Positions 7,871 through 15,447 of a DNA stretch of 25,992 nt are shown one piece after another. This stretch comes from an uncultured Clostridia bacterium (GTDB lineage: Bacteria > Bacillota > Clostridia > Peptostreptococcales > Anaerovoracaceae), in the NCBI GenBank assembly GCA_938009115.1, contig CALLHZ010000010.1, forward strand, positions 1 through 25,992, written 5' to 3'. Within the stretch, counting starts at the first letter, position 1; every line of letters starts with the position of its first letter. The notes beneath the pieces are model-generated. The model saw only the letters and a program-made list of their open reading frames with translations, was not told where the DNA came from and made no database searches. Position numbers and translations under genes: made by a program.

Positions 7871-8653
7871 ATGCACAATACAGGGGGTTTTGTCACAGCG
7901 CTGTTCCTGATCCTGCTGACAAGCCTGGCGGCAGGCTGTTCGACAGAGACAGAAATGCCTGCAGGTGTCTGCGCGGGCCTTGCCGATATCAAGGCAGACA
8001 AAGCAGCTTTGGAAGCGCCGGCCATCGAGCGGTCTTCCTGGGACCCGGGCACACCCCGGGAGCCCGCGCCGGAGATCGCAACGGTCACCGACGACTGGCT
8101 GATCCTGGTGAATAAGACCCATCCGCTTTCCAAAGAATACGCTCCTTCGGACATGGTCCGGATCCAATACTGTGTCGGCAGCCATGCCGAATCCATGCGG
8201 TATATGCGCGCCGAGGCTGCCGGATACTTTCATCAGATGGTCGAAGCGGCCGCCGAGACCGGCCACGAGATCGGCATACGCACAGCTTACCGCTCCTATG
8301 AGCAGCAGTACAATATCTTCTACAGCTATGTGGCCAAGGACGGCGAAGAAGCCGCCAACAAGTACAGCGCCCGGCCCGGGCAGAGCGAGCACCAGACCGG
8401 ACTGTGCGCCGACGTCACGTCCCCTTCTGTTAATTATGAGATGACCACCGATTACGGACAGGCCCCCGAGGGGATCTGGCTGGCGGAAAACGCCCACCGT
8501 TTCGGATTCATCATACGCTATCCTCTGGGGAAGGAAGCGATCACCGGGTATCAGTATGAGCCCTGGCACGTCCGTTATGTAGGCGCGGAAGCCGCTTCGG
8601 AAATCTACGAGCGCGGCGTCACGCTGGAAGAATATTTGGGAAAAGTCGAGTAG
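7871..8653 (+). CDS. D-alanyl-D-alanine carboxypeptidase lipoprotein, VanY/M15 family
   Basis: 260 aa. A lipoprotein signal peptide has a hydrophobic core FVTALFLILLTSLAAGC with the lipobox Cys at residue 23, so the protein should be anchored on the outer face of the membrane. The C-terminal half is a peptidase M15 (VanY) domain. It shows RTAYRSYEQQ, the zinc motif SEHQTGLCAD (SxHxxGxxxD) near 172-181, and PWHVRYVG near 230-237 with the third ligand His. Such enzymes trim the terminal D-Ala from peptidoglycan stem peptides. The start at 7871 follows AAAGGGGAAA and lies downstream of the promoter. No terminator separates it from guaB, 18 bases away. Confidence 0.94.
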   Translation: MHNTGGFVTALFLILLTSLAAGCSTETEMPAGVCAGLADIKADKAALEAPAIERSSWDPGTPREPAPEIATVTDDWLILVNKTHPLSKEYAPSDMVRIQYCVGSHAESMRYMRAEAAGYFHQMVEAAAETGHEIGIRTAYRSYEQQYNIFYSYVAKDGEEAANKYSARPGQSEHQTGLCADVTSPSVNYEMTTDYGQAPEGIWLAENAHRFGFIIRYPLGKEAITGYQYEPWHVRYVGAEAASEIYERGVTLEEYLGKVE

Positions 8654-8671
8654 AACAGGGAGGAAGAATGT

Positions 8672-10180
8672 ATGGCAATGTACTGTGGAGAACCGTCGAG
8701 GACCTTCAGCGAATATCTGCTGATCCCGGCGTATTCGGATGAAAACTGCACGCCGGACAACGTGAGCCTGCAGACGCCGGTCACAAAATTCAAACTCGGG
8801 GAGCAGCCGGAGATCCGTATGAACATTCCTCTGGTCTCTGCGGTGATGCAGTCCGTTTCCGGCGACCGTCTTGGCGTGGCCCTGGCCAAGGAGGGCGGGA
8901 TTGCCTTTATCTATTGTTCCCAAAGCATCGACAGCGAAGCAGCCATGGTGGCCAAAGTGAAGAGCCACAAAGCGGGCTTTGTCACATCGGATTCCAACAT
9001 CCGCCCGGATCATACCCTGGCGGACCTTTTGGCTTTAAAGGAGCGTACAGGTCATTCCACCACTGCCGTCACCGACGACGGCACCGCCCAGGGCAAGGTG
9101 GTGGGGATCGTCACCAGCCGGGACTACCGGGTGAGCCGGATGTCTTTGGATACGAAGGTATCGGAATTTATGACGCCTCTGGACAAGCTGATCACCGCCC
9201 GGGAGGGCGTTACCCTCTCTGAGGCCAACGATATTTTATGGGACCACAAGCTCAATGCCCTGCCGATACTGGATGATGCGGGCCGGTTCAAATACTTCGT
9301 ATTCCGCAAGGACTATGATTCTCACAAAGCCAACCCCATGGAGCTGCTGGACAGCCATAAGCGCTACTGTGTAGGCGCCGGGATCAATACCCGGGACTAC
9401 AAGGAAAGGGTGCCGGAGCTGATCCGGGCCGGCGCGGACGTGCTGTGCATCGACTCCTCGGAAGGCTTCACCGAGTGGCAGAAAAAGACCATCCAATGGA
9501 TCCGGCATGAATACGGAGATAAGGTGAAGGTGGGCGCCGGAAACGTGGTGGACCGGGACGGATTCCGGTTCCTGGCCGAGGCGGGCGCCGATTTCGTCAA
9601 AGTGGGTATCGGTGGTGGATCGATCTGCATCACCCGGGAGACCAAGGGCATCGGCCGGGGGCAGGCCTCGGCGGTGATCGATGTGGCCGAAGCAAGGAAA
9701 GAATATATGAATGAGACGGGGATCTATGTTCCCATCTGCTCCGACGGCGGCATCGTCCACGATTACCACATGACGCTGGCGCTGGCCATGGGGGCGGACT
9801 TCCTGATGCTGGGCAGGTACTTCTCCAGGTTCGACGAAAGCCCCACGGCCAAGCTGATGGTCAACGGCTCTTATGTCAAGGAGTACTGGGGCGAAGGCTC
9901 CAACCGGGCCAGGAACTGGCAGCGCTACGATATGGGCGGCGATGAGAAATTCCGCTTCGAGGAAGGCGTGGACTCCTACGTGCCGTATGCCGGCGCGCTT
10001 TCCGACGGCGTGCGTCAGTCCCTCTCCAAGATCCGTTCCACGTTCTGCAACTGCGGAGCGTTGAGCATCGGGGAGCTGCAGGATAAAGCAAAGATCACTC
10101 AGGTTTCCGCTACCTCCATTGTGGAAGGCGGCGCCCACGACGTGATGCTCAAAGATACCAATACATCTCAAAACCGCTAG
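8672..10180 (+). CDS. guaB: IMP dehydrogenase
   Basis: 502 aa. The catalytic loop GIGGGSICITRETKGIGRGQ matches the IMPDH signature, with nucleophile Cys319. The N-terminal MNIPLVSAVMQSVS and the CSDGGIVHDYHMTLALAMGADFLMLG phosphate-binding segment also fit. A Bateman module of two CBS domains lies at about 110-215 (EFMTPLDKLIT, LNALPILDDAG). The enzyme oxidises IMP to XMP with NAD+, the committed step to GMP. The active-site region reads CIDSSEGF, a variant of the more usual DxAHG; I believe this occurs in a clostridial IMPDH subgroup. RBS AGGGAGG precedes ATG 8672. guaA follows 11 bases after the stop. Confidence 0.97.
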   Translation: MAMYCGEPSRTFSEYLLIPAYSDENCTPDNVSLQTPVTKFKLGEQPEIRMNIPLVSAVMQSVSGDRLGVALAKEGGIAFIYCSQSIDSEAAMVAKVKSHKAGFVTSDSNIRPDHTLADLLALKERTGHSTTAVTDDGTAQGKVVGIVTSRDYRVSRMSLDTKVSEFMTPLDKLITAREGVTLSEANDILWDHKLNALPILDDAGRFKYFVFRKDYDSHKANPMELLDSHKRYCVGAGINTRDYKERVPELIRAGADVLCIDSSEGFTEWQKKTIQWIRHEYGDKVKVGAGNVVDRDGFRFLAEAGADFVKVGIGGGSICITRETKGIGRGQASAVIDVAEARKEYMNETGIYVPICSDGGIVHDYHMTLALAMGADFLMLGRYFSRFDESPTAKLMVNGSYVKEYWGEGSNRARNWQRYDMGGDEKFRFEEGVDSYVPYAGALSDGVRQSLSKIRSTFCNCGALSIGELQDKAKITQVSATSIVEGGAHDVMLKDTNTSQNR

Positions 10181-10191
10181 GAGGCGCACCC

Positions 10192-11760
10192 ATGGAGCAA
10201 CAGAGAATACTGATCGTTGATTTCGGCGGACAATTCGTACAGCTGATCGCCCGGAGAGTCCGGGAGGCTAAGGTCTACTGCGAGATCGTCCCCTACGACA
10301 AGGCTGAAGAAGAGGTCCGGAAGAACCCGCCCAGAGGCATCATCCTTTCAGGCGGTCCCAACAGCGTTTATCTTCCCGACGCGCCCAGACTGCCGGCGTC
10401 CTTTTTCGATACCGATATCCCGATCCTGGGGCTTTGCTACGGCGCGCAACTCATGGCGCAGGTCCTGGGCGGCAGCGTCAACACTCCTGACCGCGGAGAG
10501 AACGGCAGAACGCCGCTGATGCCCGGTCCCCGGGGGGCGCAGCCCGGCGCAGTCTATCCCGGCCATCTGATGCACGGCATCGCCGTGGACTCCTGCTGGA
10601 TGACCCACATGGATTTTATCGATGACATTCCCGAAGGCTTTACCATCACCGCTCACACGGGGACCTGCCCCGCCGCCGTAATGGAAAACCATGCTAAGAA
10701 GCTCTACGCAGCCCAATTCCATCCCGAGGTCGCCCATACGCCTTTCGGAAAGGACCTCTTCGAGAACTTCCTTTTTGAGATCTGCGGCTGCAAGCCGGAC
10801 TGGATCCTTTCGGACTTCGCCCGGGAGCAGATCGAAGCCATCAAGGCAACGGTGGGAGACAAGAAAGTGCTTTGCGCCCTTTCCGGCGGCGTGGATTCTT
10901 CCGTGGCTGCCATCCTGACCCAGAAGGCCATCGGCGACAATCTGCGGTGCATCTTCGTGGATCACGGCCTGATGCGCAAGAACGAAGGCGATCAGGTGAT
11001 GGACGTCTATACCAATCAGTTCGATCTGAAGGTCAAGCGCGTGAACGCGCAGGAGCGGTTCCTGGCCAAGCTGGCCGGCGTCACCGATCCGGAGCGGAAG
11101 CGGAAGATCATCGGCGAAGAGTTCATCCGGGTCTTCGAGGAAGAGGCCGGAAAGCTCTTTCAGGAATGCGGCACCTTCGATTTCCTGCTCCAGGGAACGA
11201 TCTATCCTGACGTCGTTGAAAGCGGCACCTCCACCTCGGCCACCATCAAGAGCCACCACAATGTAGGCGGCCTGCCCGAGGATGTGGAGTTTACCCTGCT
11301 GGAGCCCCTGCGGATGCTCTTTAAGGACGAAGTCCGCCAGGTGGGCGAAGCCCTGGGCATGCCCGAGGGTATCGTCTGGCGCCAGCCCTTCCCCGGACCG
11401 GGTCTGGCCATCCGCTGTCTGGGCGAAGTCCGGGAGGATAAGCTGTGCATCTTGCGGGATGCAGACTGGATCTTCCGGGAGGAGATCGCCAAAGCGGGCC
11501 TGGAAAGGGAGATCTGGCAGTACTTCGCCGTTCTCACCGATCTTCGGACCGTGGGCGTCACCGGCGACTTCCGTACCTACGACTATGTGATCGCTCTGCG
11601 GGCCATCACCAGCACCGACGGCATGACCGCCGACTGGGCCAGGATCCCTTATCCGGTCCTGGAGGAAGCCAGCAAGCGGATCGTGAACGAAGTGTCCGGC
11701 GCCGGGCGGGTAGTCTACGACATCACCAGCAAACCGCCCGCAACGGTAGAGTGGGAGTAA
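10192..11760 (+). CDS. guaA: GMP synthase (glutamine-hydrolysing)
   Basis: 522 aa, full length. The N-terminal class I glutamine amidotransferase domain has GLCYGAQL with nucleophile Cys82 and the AAQFHPEVAHTP His/Glu segment. The ATP pyrophosphatase domain carries the PP-loop LSGGVDSS near 230-237, and the C-terminal dimerisation domain ends in PPATVEWE, the near-invariant GuaA terminus. It converts XMP to GMP using glutamine and ATP, so guaB and guaA together complete the IMP-to-GMP branch. GGAGG precedes ATG 10192. The stop codon is inside an inverted repeat (see the hairpin region downstream). Confidence 0.98.
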   Translation: MEQQRILIVDFGGQFVQLIARRVREAKVYCEIVPYDKAEEEVRKNPPRGIILSGGPNSVYLPDAPRLPASFFDTDIPILGLCYGAQLMAQVLGGSVNTPDRGENGRTPLMPGPRGAQPGAVYPGHLMHGIAVDSCWMTHMDFIDDIPEGFTITAHTGTCPAAVMENHAKKLYAAQFHPEVAHTPFGKDLFENFLFEICGCKPDWILSDFAREQIEAIKATVGDKKVLCALSGGVDSSVAAILTQKAIGDNLRCIFVDHGLMRKNEGDQVMDVYTNQFDLKVKRVNAQERFLAKLAGVTDPERKRKIIGEEFIRVFEEEAGKLFQECGTFDFLLQGTIYPDVVESGTSTSATIKSHHNVGGLPEDVEFTLLEPLRMLFKDEVRQVGEALGMPEGIVWRQPFPGPGLAIRCLGEVREDKLCILRDADWIFREEIAKAGLEREIWQYFAVLTDLRTVGVTGDFRTYDYVIALRAITSTDGMTADWARIPYPVLEEASKRIVNEVSGAGRVVYDITSKPPATVEWE

Positions 11761-11851
11761 CTCCCAATTTGCCGCAGGCAAATTGATGGAGTTACCCCTG
11801 CCAGAGTTGGCGAGACTTCCGGCGACCGAAGGGAGTCGAAAGACCGCAACT
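11758..11851 (+). other. Structured segment downstream of guaA (two hairpins)
   Basis: Hairpin 1 includes the guaA stop: TAACTCC (11758-11764) plus CAATTTGCC (11765-11773) pair with GGCAAATTG (11777-11785) and GGAGTTA (11788-11794) around a GCA loop, leaving a two-base bulge. GGGAGTAACTCCC over the same stop can form a competing short hairpin. Hairpin 2 is nested: AGTTG(G)CG (11805-11812) with CGCAACT (11845-11851), enclosing GACTTCC (11814-11820) with GGGAGTC (11831-11837, one G-U pair). No gene is seen here. Neither hairpin has a T tract, so they are not simple terminators. I do not recognise a named RNA family. Confidence 0.5.
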
Positions 11852-11871
11852 TACGGCTTGGAGTATATGGA

Positions 11872-11918
11872 AAGAACCCCGAAAGGCTTGTCGATCAAGA
11901 TTTGTGGGGTTCTTTTTT
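11872..11918 (+). terminator. Terminator of the guaBA transcript
   Basis: AAGAACCCC (11872-11880) pairs with GGGGTTCTT (11906-11914). The 25-base interior can form a small CTTG/CAAG helix, and the T run extends to 11918. Confidence 0.85.
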
Positions 11919-11976
11919 GTTTGTGAGAATTTGTGAAAAATAGGAATAGAAACGCTCGTTTTTTGGAATTTATGCA

Positions 11977-12005
11977 TTGATATTATTCCTAAAATAGAAT
12001 ATAAT
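11977..12005 (+). promoter_or_regulatory. fic promoter
   Basis: TTGATA (11977-11982), 17 bases, TATAAT (12000-12005), in a strikingly AT-rich stretch (about 11920-12020). Confidence 0.75.
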
Positions 12006-12037
12006 ATTCCCATATTAACTCCTGAGAGGTGAATAGA

Positions 12038-12952
12038 TTGGATTACATGAAAGTATCAGATGCAGCAGGAAAATGGGGAATTTCATCTCGCCGTGTACGC
12101 ATTCTTTGTTCCGAAAATAGAATAGACGGCGTGATTCGAAAGGGTAATCTATATATGATACCGGCGGATGCCAGGAAACCCGAGGATGGCAGGATGGCAA
12201 AAGGCAACAAAGTATCCACCTCAAAGCTACTGCAAGAGATCGATAAAAAGTTGGCTGCGATCCCGACCCTGCGCCCCCTGACGCAAGGCGAAGCTGAACG
12301 ACTGCGTGACGAATTCCTCGTAGAGTATACCTATAATACCAACGCCATTGAAGGCAATACCCTGACGCTGCAAGAGACAGCAATGGTACTCGAGGGAATC
12401 ACAATCGATCAGAAGCCCCTGAAAGACCATTTAGAGGCGATTGGGCACAGAGACGCTTTCAAATATGTTGAGTCGCTTGTAAAGGGCAAAACAGAGCTTA
12501 CTGAATATGATATCAAGTGCATTCATTCGCTGGTATTGATGGACAGACCGGAGGACAAGGGCGTTTTTCGGCGAATCCCGGTACGCATCATGGGCGCATT
12601 TCATGAACCGCCGCAGCCATACATGATCGAGCCCATGATGACTGACCTGCTGTTAAAGCATAAGGAGCGCAAGGTTTGCATGCATATCATGGAAGCCATT
12701 GCACTGTTTCATTTGGAATTTGAAGGGATACATCCCTTTATTGACGGAAACGGGCGCACAGGACGGCTTTTGATCAATCTTGAGCTGATGCAAAACGGCT
12801 ATCCGGCAATCAACGTGAAGTTTACAGACAGAAAGCGCTATTATAATGCTTTTGAGGCCTATTATCGCGAAAGCACAGCCGAACCGATGACACAACTCAT
12901 CGCCGAATATGTTGACGAGCGGTTAGGGCAGTACTTGAAGATGATGGAATAA
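12038..12952 (+). CDS. Fic family protein with N-terminal DNA-binding-like domain
   Basis: 304 aa from a TTG start, six bases after AGAGGTG; a GTG at 12029 and an ATG at 12047 are alternatives. Residues 1-50 look like a small helix-turn-helix (DAAGKWGISSRRVRILCSENRIDG followed by GNLYMIP). The Fic core has the complete active motif HPFIDGNGRTGR at 232-243. Residues 101-106 (TNAIEG) match the inhibitory motif [S/T]xxxE[G/N] located before the Fic core, as in class II Fic proteins. Active Fic enzymes usually AMPylate target proteins; the target is unknown. No separate antitoxin gene is nearby. Flanked by terminators and more AT-rich than its neighbours, it looks acquired. Confidence 0.93.
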   Translation: MDYMKVSDAAGKWGISSRRVRILCSENRIDGVIRKGNLYMIPADARKPEDGRMAKGNKVSTSKLLQEIDKKLAAIPTLRPLTQGEAERLRDEFLVEYTYNTNAIEGNTLTLQETAMVLEGITIDQKPLKDHLEAIGHRDAFKYVESLVKGKTELTEYDIKCIHSLVLMDRPEDKGVFRRIPVRIMGAFHEPPQPYMIEPMMTDLLLKHKERKVCMHIMEAIALFHLEFEGIHPFIDGNGRTGRLLINLELMQNGYPAINVKFTDRKRYYNAFEAYYRESTAEPMTQLIAEYVDERLGQYLKMME

Positions 12953-12955
12953 AAC

Positions 12956-12990
12956 AGCTGCCTGATGGTTTTATCAGGCAGCTTTCTTTT
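12956..12990. terminator. Bidirectional terminator between fic and the PhzF gene
   Basis: AGCTGCCTGAT (12956-12966), six-base loop, ATCAGGCAGCT (12973-12983), then TTCTTTT on the plus strand and GTTTTATT on the minus strand. It can end both convergent transcripts. Confidence 0.92.
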
Positions 12991-12995
12991 CAAGC

Positions 12996-13029
12996 CGGGT
13001 ATGCCGCTACAACGGGTATGCCGCTACAA
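12996..13029. repeat. Tandem 17-bp direct repeat
   Basis: CGGGTATGCCGCTACAA occurs twice without a gap (12996-13012 and 13013-13029). The second copy contains the stop codon of the PhzF-like gene (reverse strand, 13026-13024). Confidence 0.9.
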
Positions 13030-13902
13030 ATAGTACTCCCCTTCAATTTTAACCGCCGCCCGTCCCCCAAACAGGACTTCCTCACCTGCGGCTTTCAAAT
13101 GTACGATATTGTACGCGGCAGGTTCTCCATTCTGCTCGATCCGAATGGGATCCCCGTCCCACAGGCCGTTTTGCAGCATGTAATATCCCAGGGCTGAATT
13201 TCCCGAGCCAGTGGCCTTGTCCTCCAGATACCCGAACTTCGGGGCGAAGACCCGTGTCCGGATAAAGCTCTTCGGATCGGAGACTTCTTTGCAGAAGATC
13301 AGGATGATGTCGATGTTCCGGGCCAGACAGAAGGCCTTGAGCTCTTCTTCATGGGGATGCATGGAAAGGGCAATGGTCAGCTTTTCGATGGGGACGATCA
13401 GGGTGTTGAGCCCGGCGTTCACCAGTTGGATCGGATGAGCCCGGGCAATCGAGTCCAAGGGGATCCCCAGCGCCTCGGCCGCGGAAGCGGCATCCACAGC
13501 CGTTGTCAGGAATTCCGGCGCCGGAGCGGAAATGAAGATTGCATCCAGCGCGGCCAGCTCATTGAAGACCGTGAGCTGGCCCTTGGGCGTGTCGATGGAG
13601 ACGGCGGGCAGGCAAGCTAAGGCCTGATTGCTTTTCAGCAGGTCGTACATACAGGCGATGGTGCCGTGGCCGCAAAACTCCACCTCGCATTCCGAGGAGT
13701 AATACCGCAAGGCAAAGCGGCCCGCTCCTTCCGGCGTGCAATAGACCACCTCTGACACAAAGCCCTTGTGCGCTGCGGCGATGCGCTGCATTTCCTCCGG
13801 AGTCAATGTCTGACCGGCCTGGAGGTGAATGCAGGCCGCTGGGTTTCCTGAAGAACGGCCGGCGGTGAACGCGTCGATCTTTTTATAATGTAAAGGCGTC
13901 AT
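13024..13902 (-). CDS. PhzF family isomerase-like protein
   Basis: 292 aa, typical of the PhzF/diaminopimelate-epimerase fold. Hallmarks are KKIDAFTAGRSSGNPAAC at the N-terminus, GFVSEVVY with the putative catalytic Glu51, SSECEVEFCGHGTIAC, and the C-terminal RVFAPKFGYLEDKATGSGNSALGYYM. PhzF isomerises dihydro-3-hydroxyanthranilate in phenazine synthesis, but most family members act elsewhere and their substrates are unknown; no other phenazine gene is present. ATG 13902 is preferred because AAGGAG lies eight bases upstream; ATG 13908 would leave only two bases. It starts 28 bases after the decarboxylase stop and is very likely co-transcribed with it. Confidence 0.93.
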   Translation of the reverse strand: MTPLHYKKIDAFTAGRSSGNPAACIHLQAGQTLTPEEMQRIAAAHKGFVSEVVYCTPEGAGRFALRYYSSECEVEFCGHGTIACMYDLLKSNQALACLPAVSIDTPKGQLTVFNELAALDAIFISAPAPEFLTTAVDAASAAEALGIPLDSIARAHPIQLVNAGLNTLIVPIEKLTIALSMHPHEEELKAFCLARNIDIILIFCKEVSDPKSFIRTRVFAPKFGYLEDKATGSGNSALGYYMLQNGLWDGDPIRIEQNGEPAAYNIVHLKAAGEEVLFGGRAAVKIEGEYYL

Positions 13903-13930
13903 CAGCATTTCTCCTTGCGGCTCTCTTTCG

Positions 13931-15334
13931 CTACACAGCGGCGTCGGCCATAGTCCGGCACGCCTTGAATACTTCCACGCAATCGTCGATGTCCTCTTTC
14001 GTCGTCTGCCAGGAGCTGACGCTGATGCGGATCACCGGCTCGCCGCGCCAGGTCGCTCCGCCGCACCAGCATTTGCCGGAGGCCTGGATGTTTTTGAGCA
14101 TGGCGGCAGTTTTCTCCGGTGTGTCGCAACGGATCAGGATCTGATTGAACACCACGTCGTTCATCACGGCAAAACCGTTGTTGGACAGCTTCCCGGCAAA
14201 ATAGACCGCGTTTTCGCAAAGTCCGTCCACAAGCTCTTTCACACCGTCCTTCCCCAGATATTTCAGCGTCGCCCAAAGCTCGATGCTTCTTGCGCGCCGG
14301 GACATCTCCGGGGTGTACAGCATGCCGTCCCGGTGCTCGCTGTATTGAATGTAGGAGCCGGTGGCCTGCATGGTCCGGATCAGGGCGGACCGGTCCCTGC
14401 ACAGGACGATGCCGCAATCATAAGGCGTGTTGAGGGTCTTGTGGGCGTCGGCGGACCAGGAGTCCGCTTTTTCCATGCCGCGGGTCAGGCTGCGGAATTT
14501 TTCCGAGGCCGCCGCCCAAAGTCCGAAAGCGCCGTCCACATGGACCCACGCGCCGGCTTCGTTTGCCATAGTGCAGATCCGGTCGAAGTCGTCGAAGGCG
14601 CCGCTGTTCACGTTGCCGGCCTGGAGGATCAGCAGGGTGTTTTGATCCAGCTTCGGAAGCTTCGCCATCGAGATCCGCCCCTGCTCGTCGGCAGGTACCG
14701 ATTCGACCCGATCCTTGCCCATGCCCAGCAGCGCCAGCGCCTTGAACACGGAGGAATGCGCCTGTTCGCTCAAGACCACCCGAATGGGCGGCGCGCCGAA
14801 CAGCCCCCGACTGCTCACATCCCAGCCCTGCTTGCGCAGCAGTTCGTTCCGGGCCGCGGCCAGTGCGCAGATGATGGCGGTGGAGGAGCCGCTGACAAAC
14901 CCGGCCGCGGTGCCCCGCGGCAGGTCCAAAAGCTCGGTGATCCACTGTTCACAGACCTCCTCCAGTTTAGCCGCAATGGGCGACAGGACGAACAGGGCGC
15001 TGTTCTGATCCCACAGGTCGGAGAGCCATTTGGCCGCCAGAGAGACCGGCACGCTTCCGCCGCAAACGAAGCCGAAGTATTTGCCGCCGGCCTGCGCGAT
15101 CGTGTTGGGCGACCCATATCGGTGGAGCAGCTCCAGAATATCACCACCCCTGCCGGGATCCTGGGGCATTGGTCCGTCAAAGGCTTTGAGCGCTTCCAGC
15201 GACGAGGCCGGCGGAGATACCGGCATCTTCTCCAGCCCGTCGATATAGTCGTAGGCGCAGCGCTTTGCCTGCTCAAATAATGTCTTTGATTGCAGCTGCT
15301 CTTTCATTTCCGTCCTTACATCAGTCTTTCTCAT
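13931..15334 (-). CDS. PLP-dependent group II (aromatic/glutamate-type) amino acid decarboxylase
   Basis: 467 aa. Motifs of group II PLP decarboxylases are GKYFGFVCGGSVP near 84-96, TAAGFVSGSSTAIICAL, SEQAHSSVFKAL with the PLP-stacking His193, AWVHVDGAFGLWA with Asp267, and DSWSADAHKTLNTPYDCG with the Schiff-base Lys299. The family removes CO2 from aromatic amino acids, glutamate, aspartate or related acids, and some members act as aldehyde synthases; the substrate cannot be assigned. GGAGGTGA seven bases before ATG 15334 fixes the start. It leads an operon with the PhzF-like gene and faces a MocR-type regulator, which commonly controls PLP-linked amino acid pathways. Confidence 0.93.
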   Translation of the reverse strand: MRKTDVRTEMKEQLQSKTLFEQAKRCAYDYIDGLEKMPVSPPASSLEALKAFDGPMPQDPGRGGDILELLHRYGSPNTIAQAGGKYFGFVCGGSVPVSLAAKWLSDLWDQNSALFVLSPIAAKLEEVCEQWITELLDLPRGTAAGFVSGSSTAIICALAAARNELLRKQGWDVSSRGLFGAPPIRVVLSEQAHSSVFKALALLGMGKDRVESVPADEQGRISMAKLPKLDQNTLLILQAGNVNSGAFDDFDRICTMANEAGAWVHVDGAFGLWAAASEKFRSLTRGMEKADSWSADAHKTLNTPYDCGIVLCRDRSALIRTMQATGSYIQYSEHRDGMLYTPEMSRRARSIELWATLKYLGKDGVKELVDGLCENAVYFAGKLSNNGFAVMNDVVFNQILIRCDTPEKTAAMLKNIQASGKCWCGGATWRGEPVIRISVSSWQTTKEDIDDCVEVFKACRTMADAAV

Positions 15335-15377
15335 GGTCGTTTCACCTCCAAAGGATCAATTGTATGACTTCGCGCTC

Positions 15378-15406
15378 ATTATGACTTGACATTGTACCAC
15401 CGTCAA
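15378..15406 (-). promoter_or_regulatory. Decarboxylase operon promoter
   Basis: Reverse strand: TTGACG (15406-15401), 17 bases, CATAAT (15383-15378). It overlaps the divergent regulator promoter almost completely. Confidence 0.7.
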
Positions 15407-15414
15407 GGGATAAT
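15386..15414 (+). promoter_or_regulatory. Promoter of the MocR-type regulator
   Basis: TTGACA (15386-15391), 17 bases, GATAAT (15409-15414). The -10 overlaps the left arm of the palindrome at 15412-15430. Confidence 0.75.
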
Positions 15415-15430
15415 TGTATGTAATACAATT
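15412..15430. promoter_or_regulatory. Palindromic operator candidate of the decarboxylase/MocR divergon
   Basis: Perfect inverted repeat AATTGTAT-N3-ATACAATT. A further copy of the half-site, AATTGTATG, occurs in direct orientation at 15358-15366, just past the predicted start of the decarboxylase transcript. Its place over the regulator -10/+1 region and the spaced second half-site fit autoregulation and control of the decarboxylase by the MocR-type protein. The binding protein is inferred. Confidence 0.65.
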
Positions 15431-15447
15431 TGAAAGGAGCAGCAGCC

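Noticed and set aside
8554..8671. Purine riboswitch before guaBA
   Set aside because: guaB follows the carboxypeptidase gene by 18 bases, leaving no room for an aptamer, and no purine aptamer core was seen.
13024..15334. Phenazine biosynthesis cluster
   Set aside because: Only a PhzF-fold protein is present; no phzA/B/D/E/G-like genes are visible.
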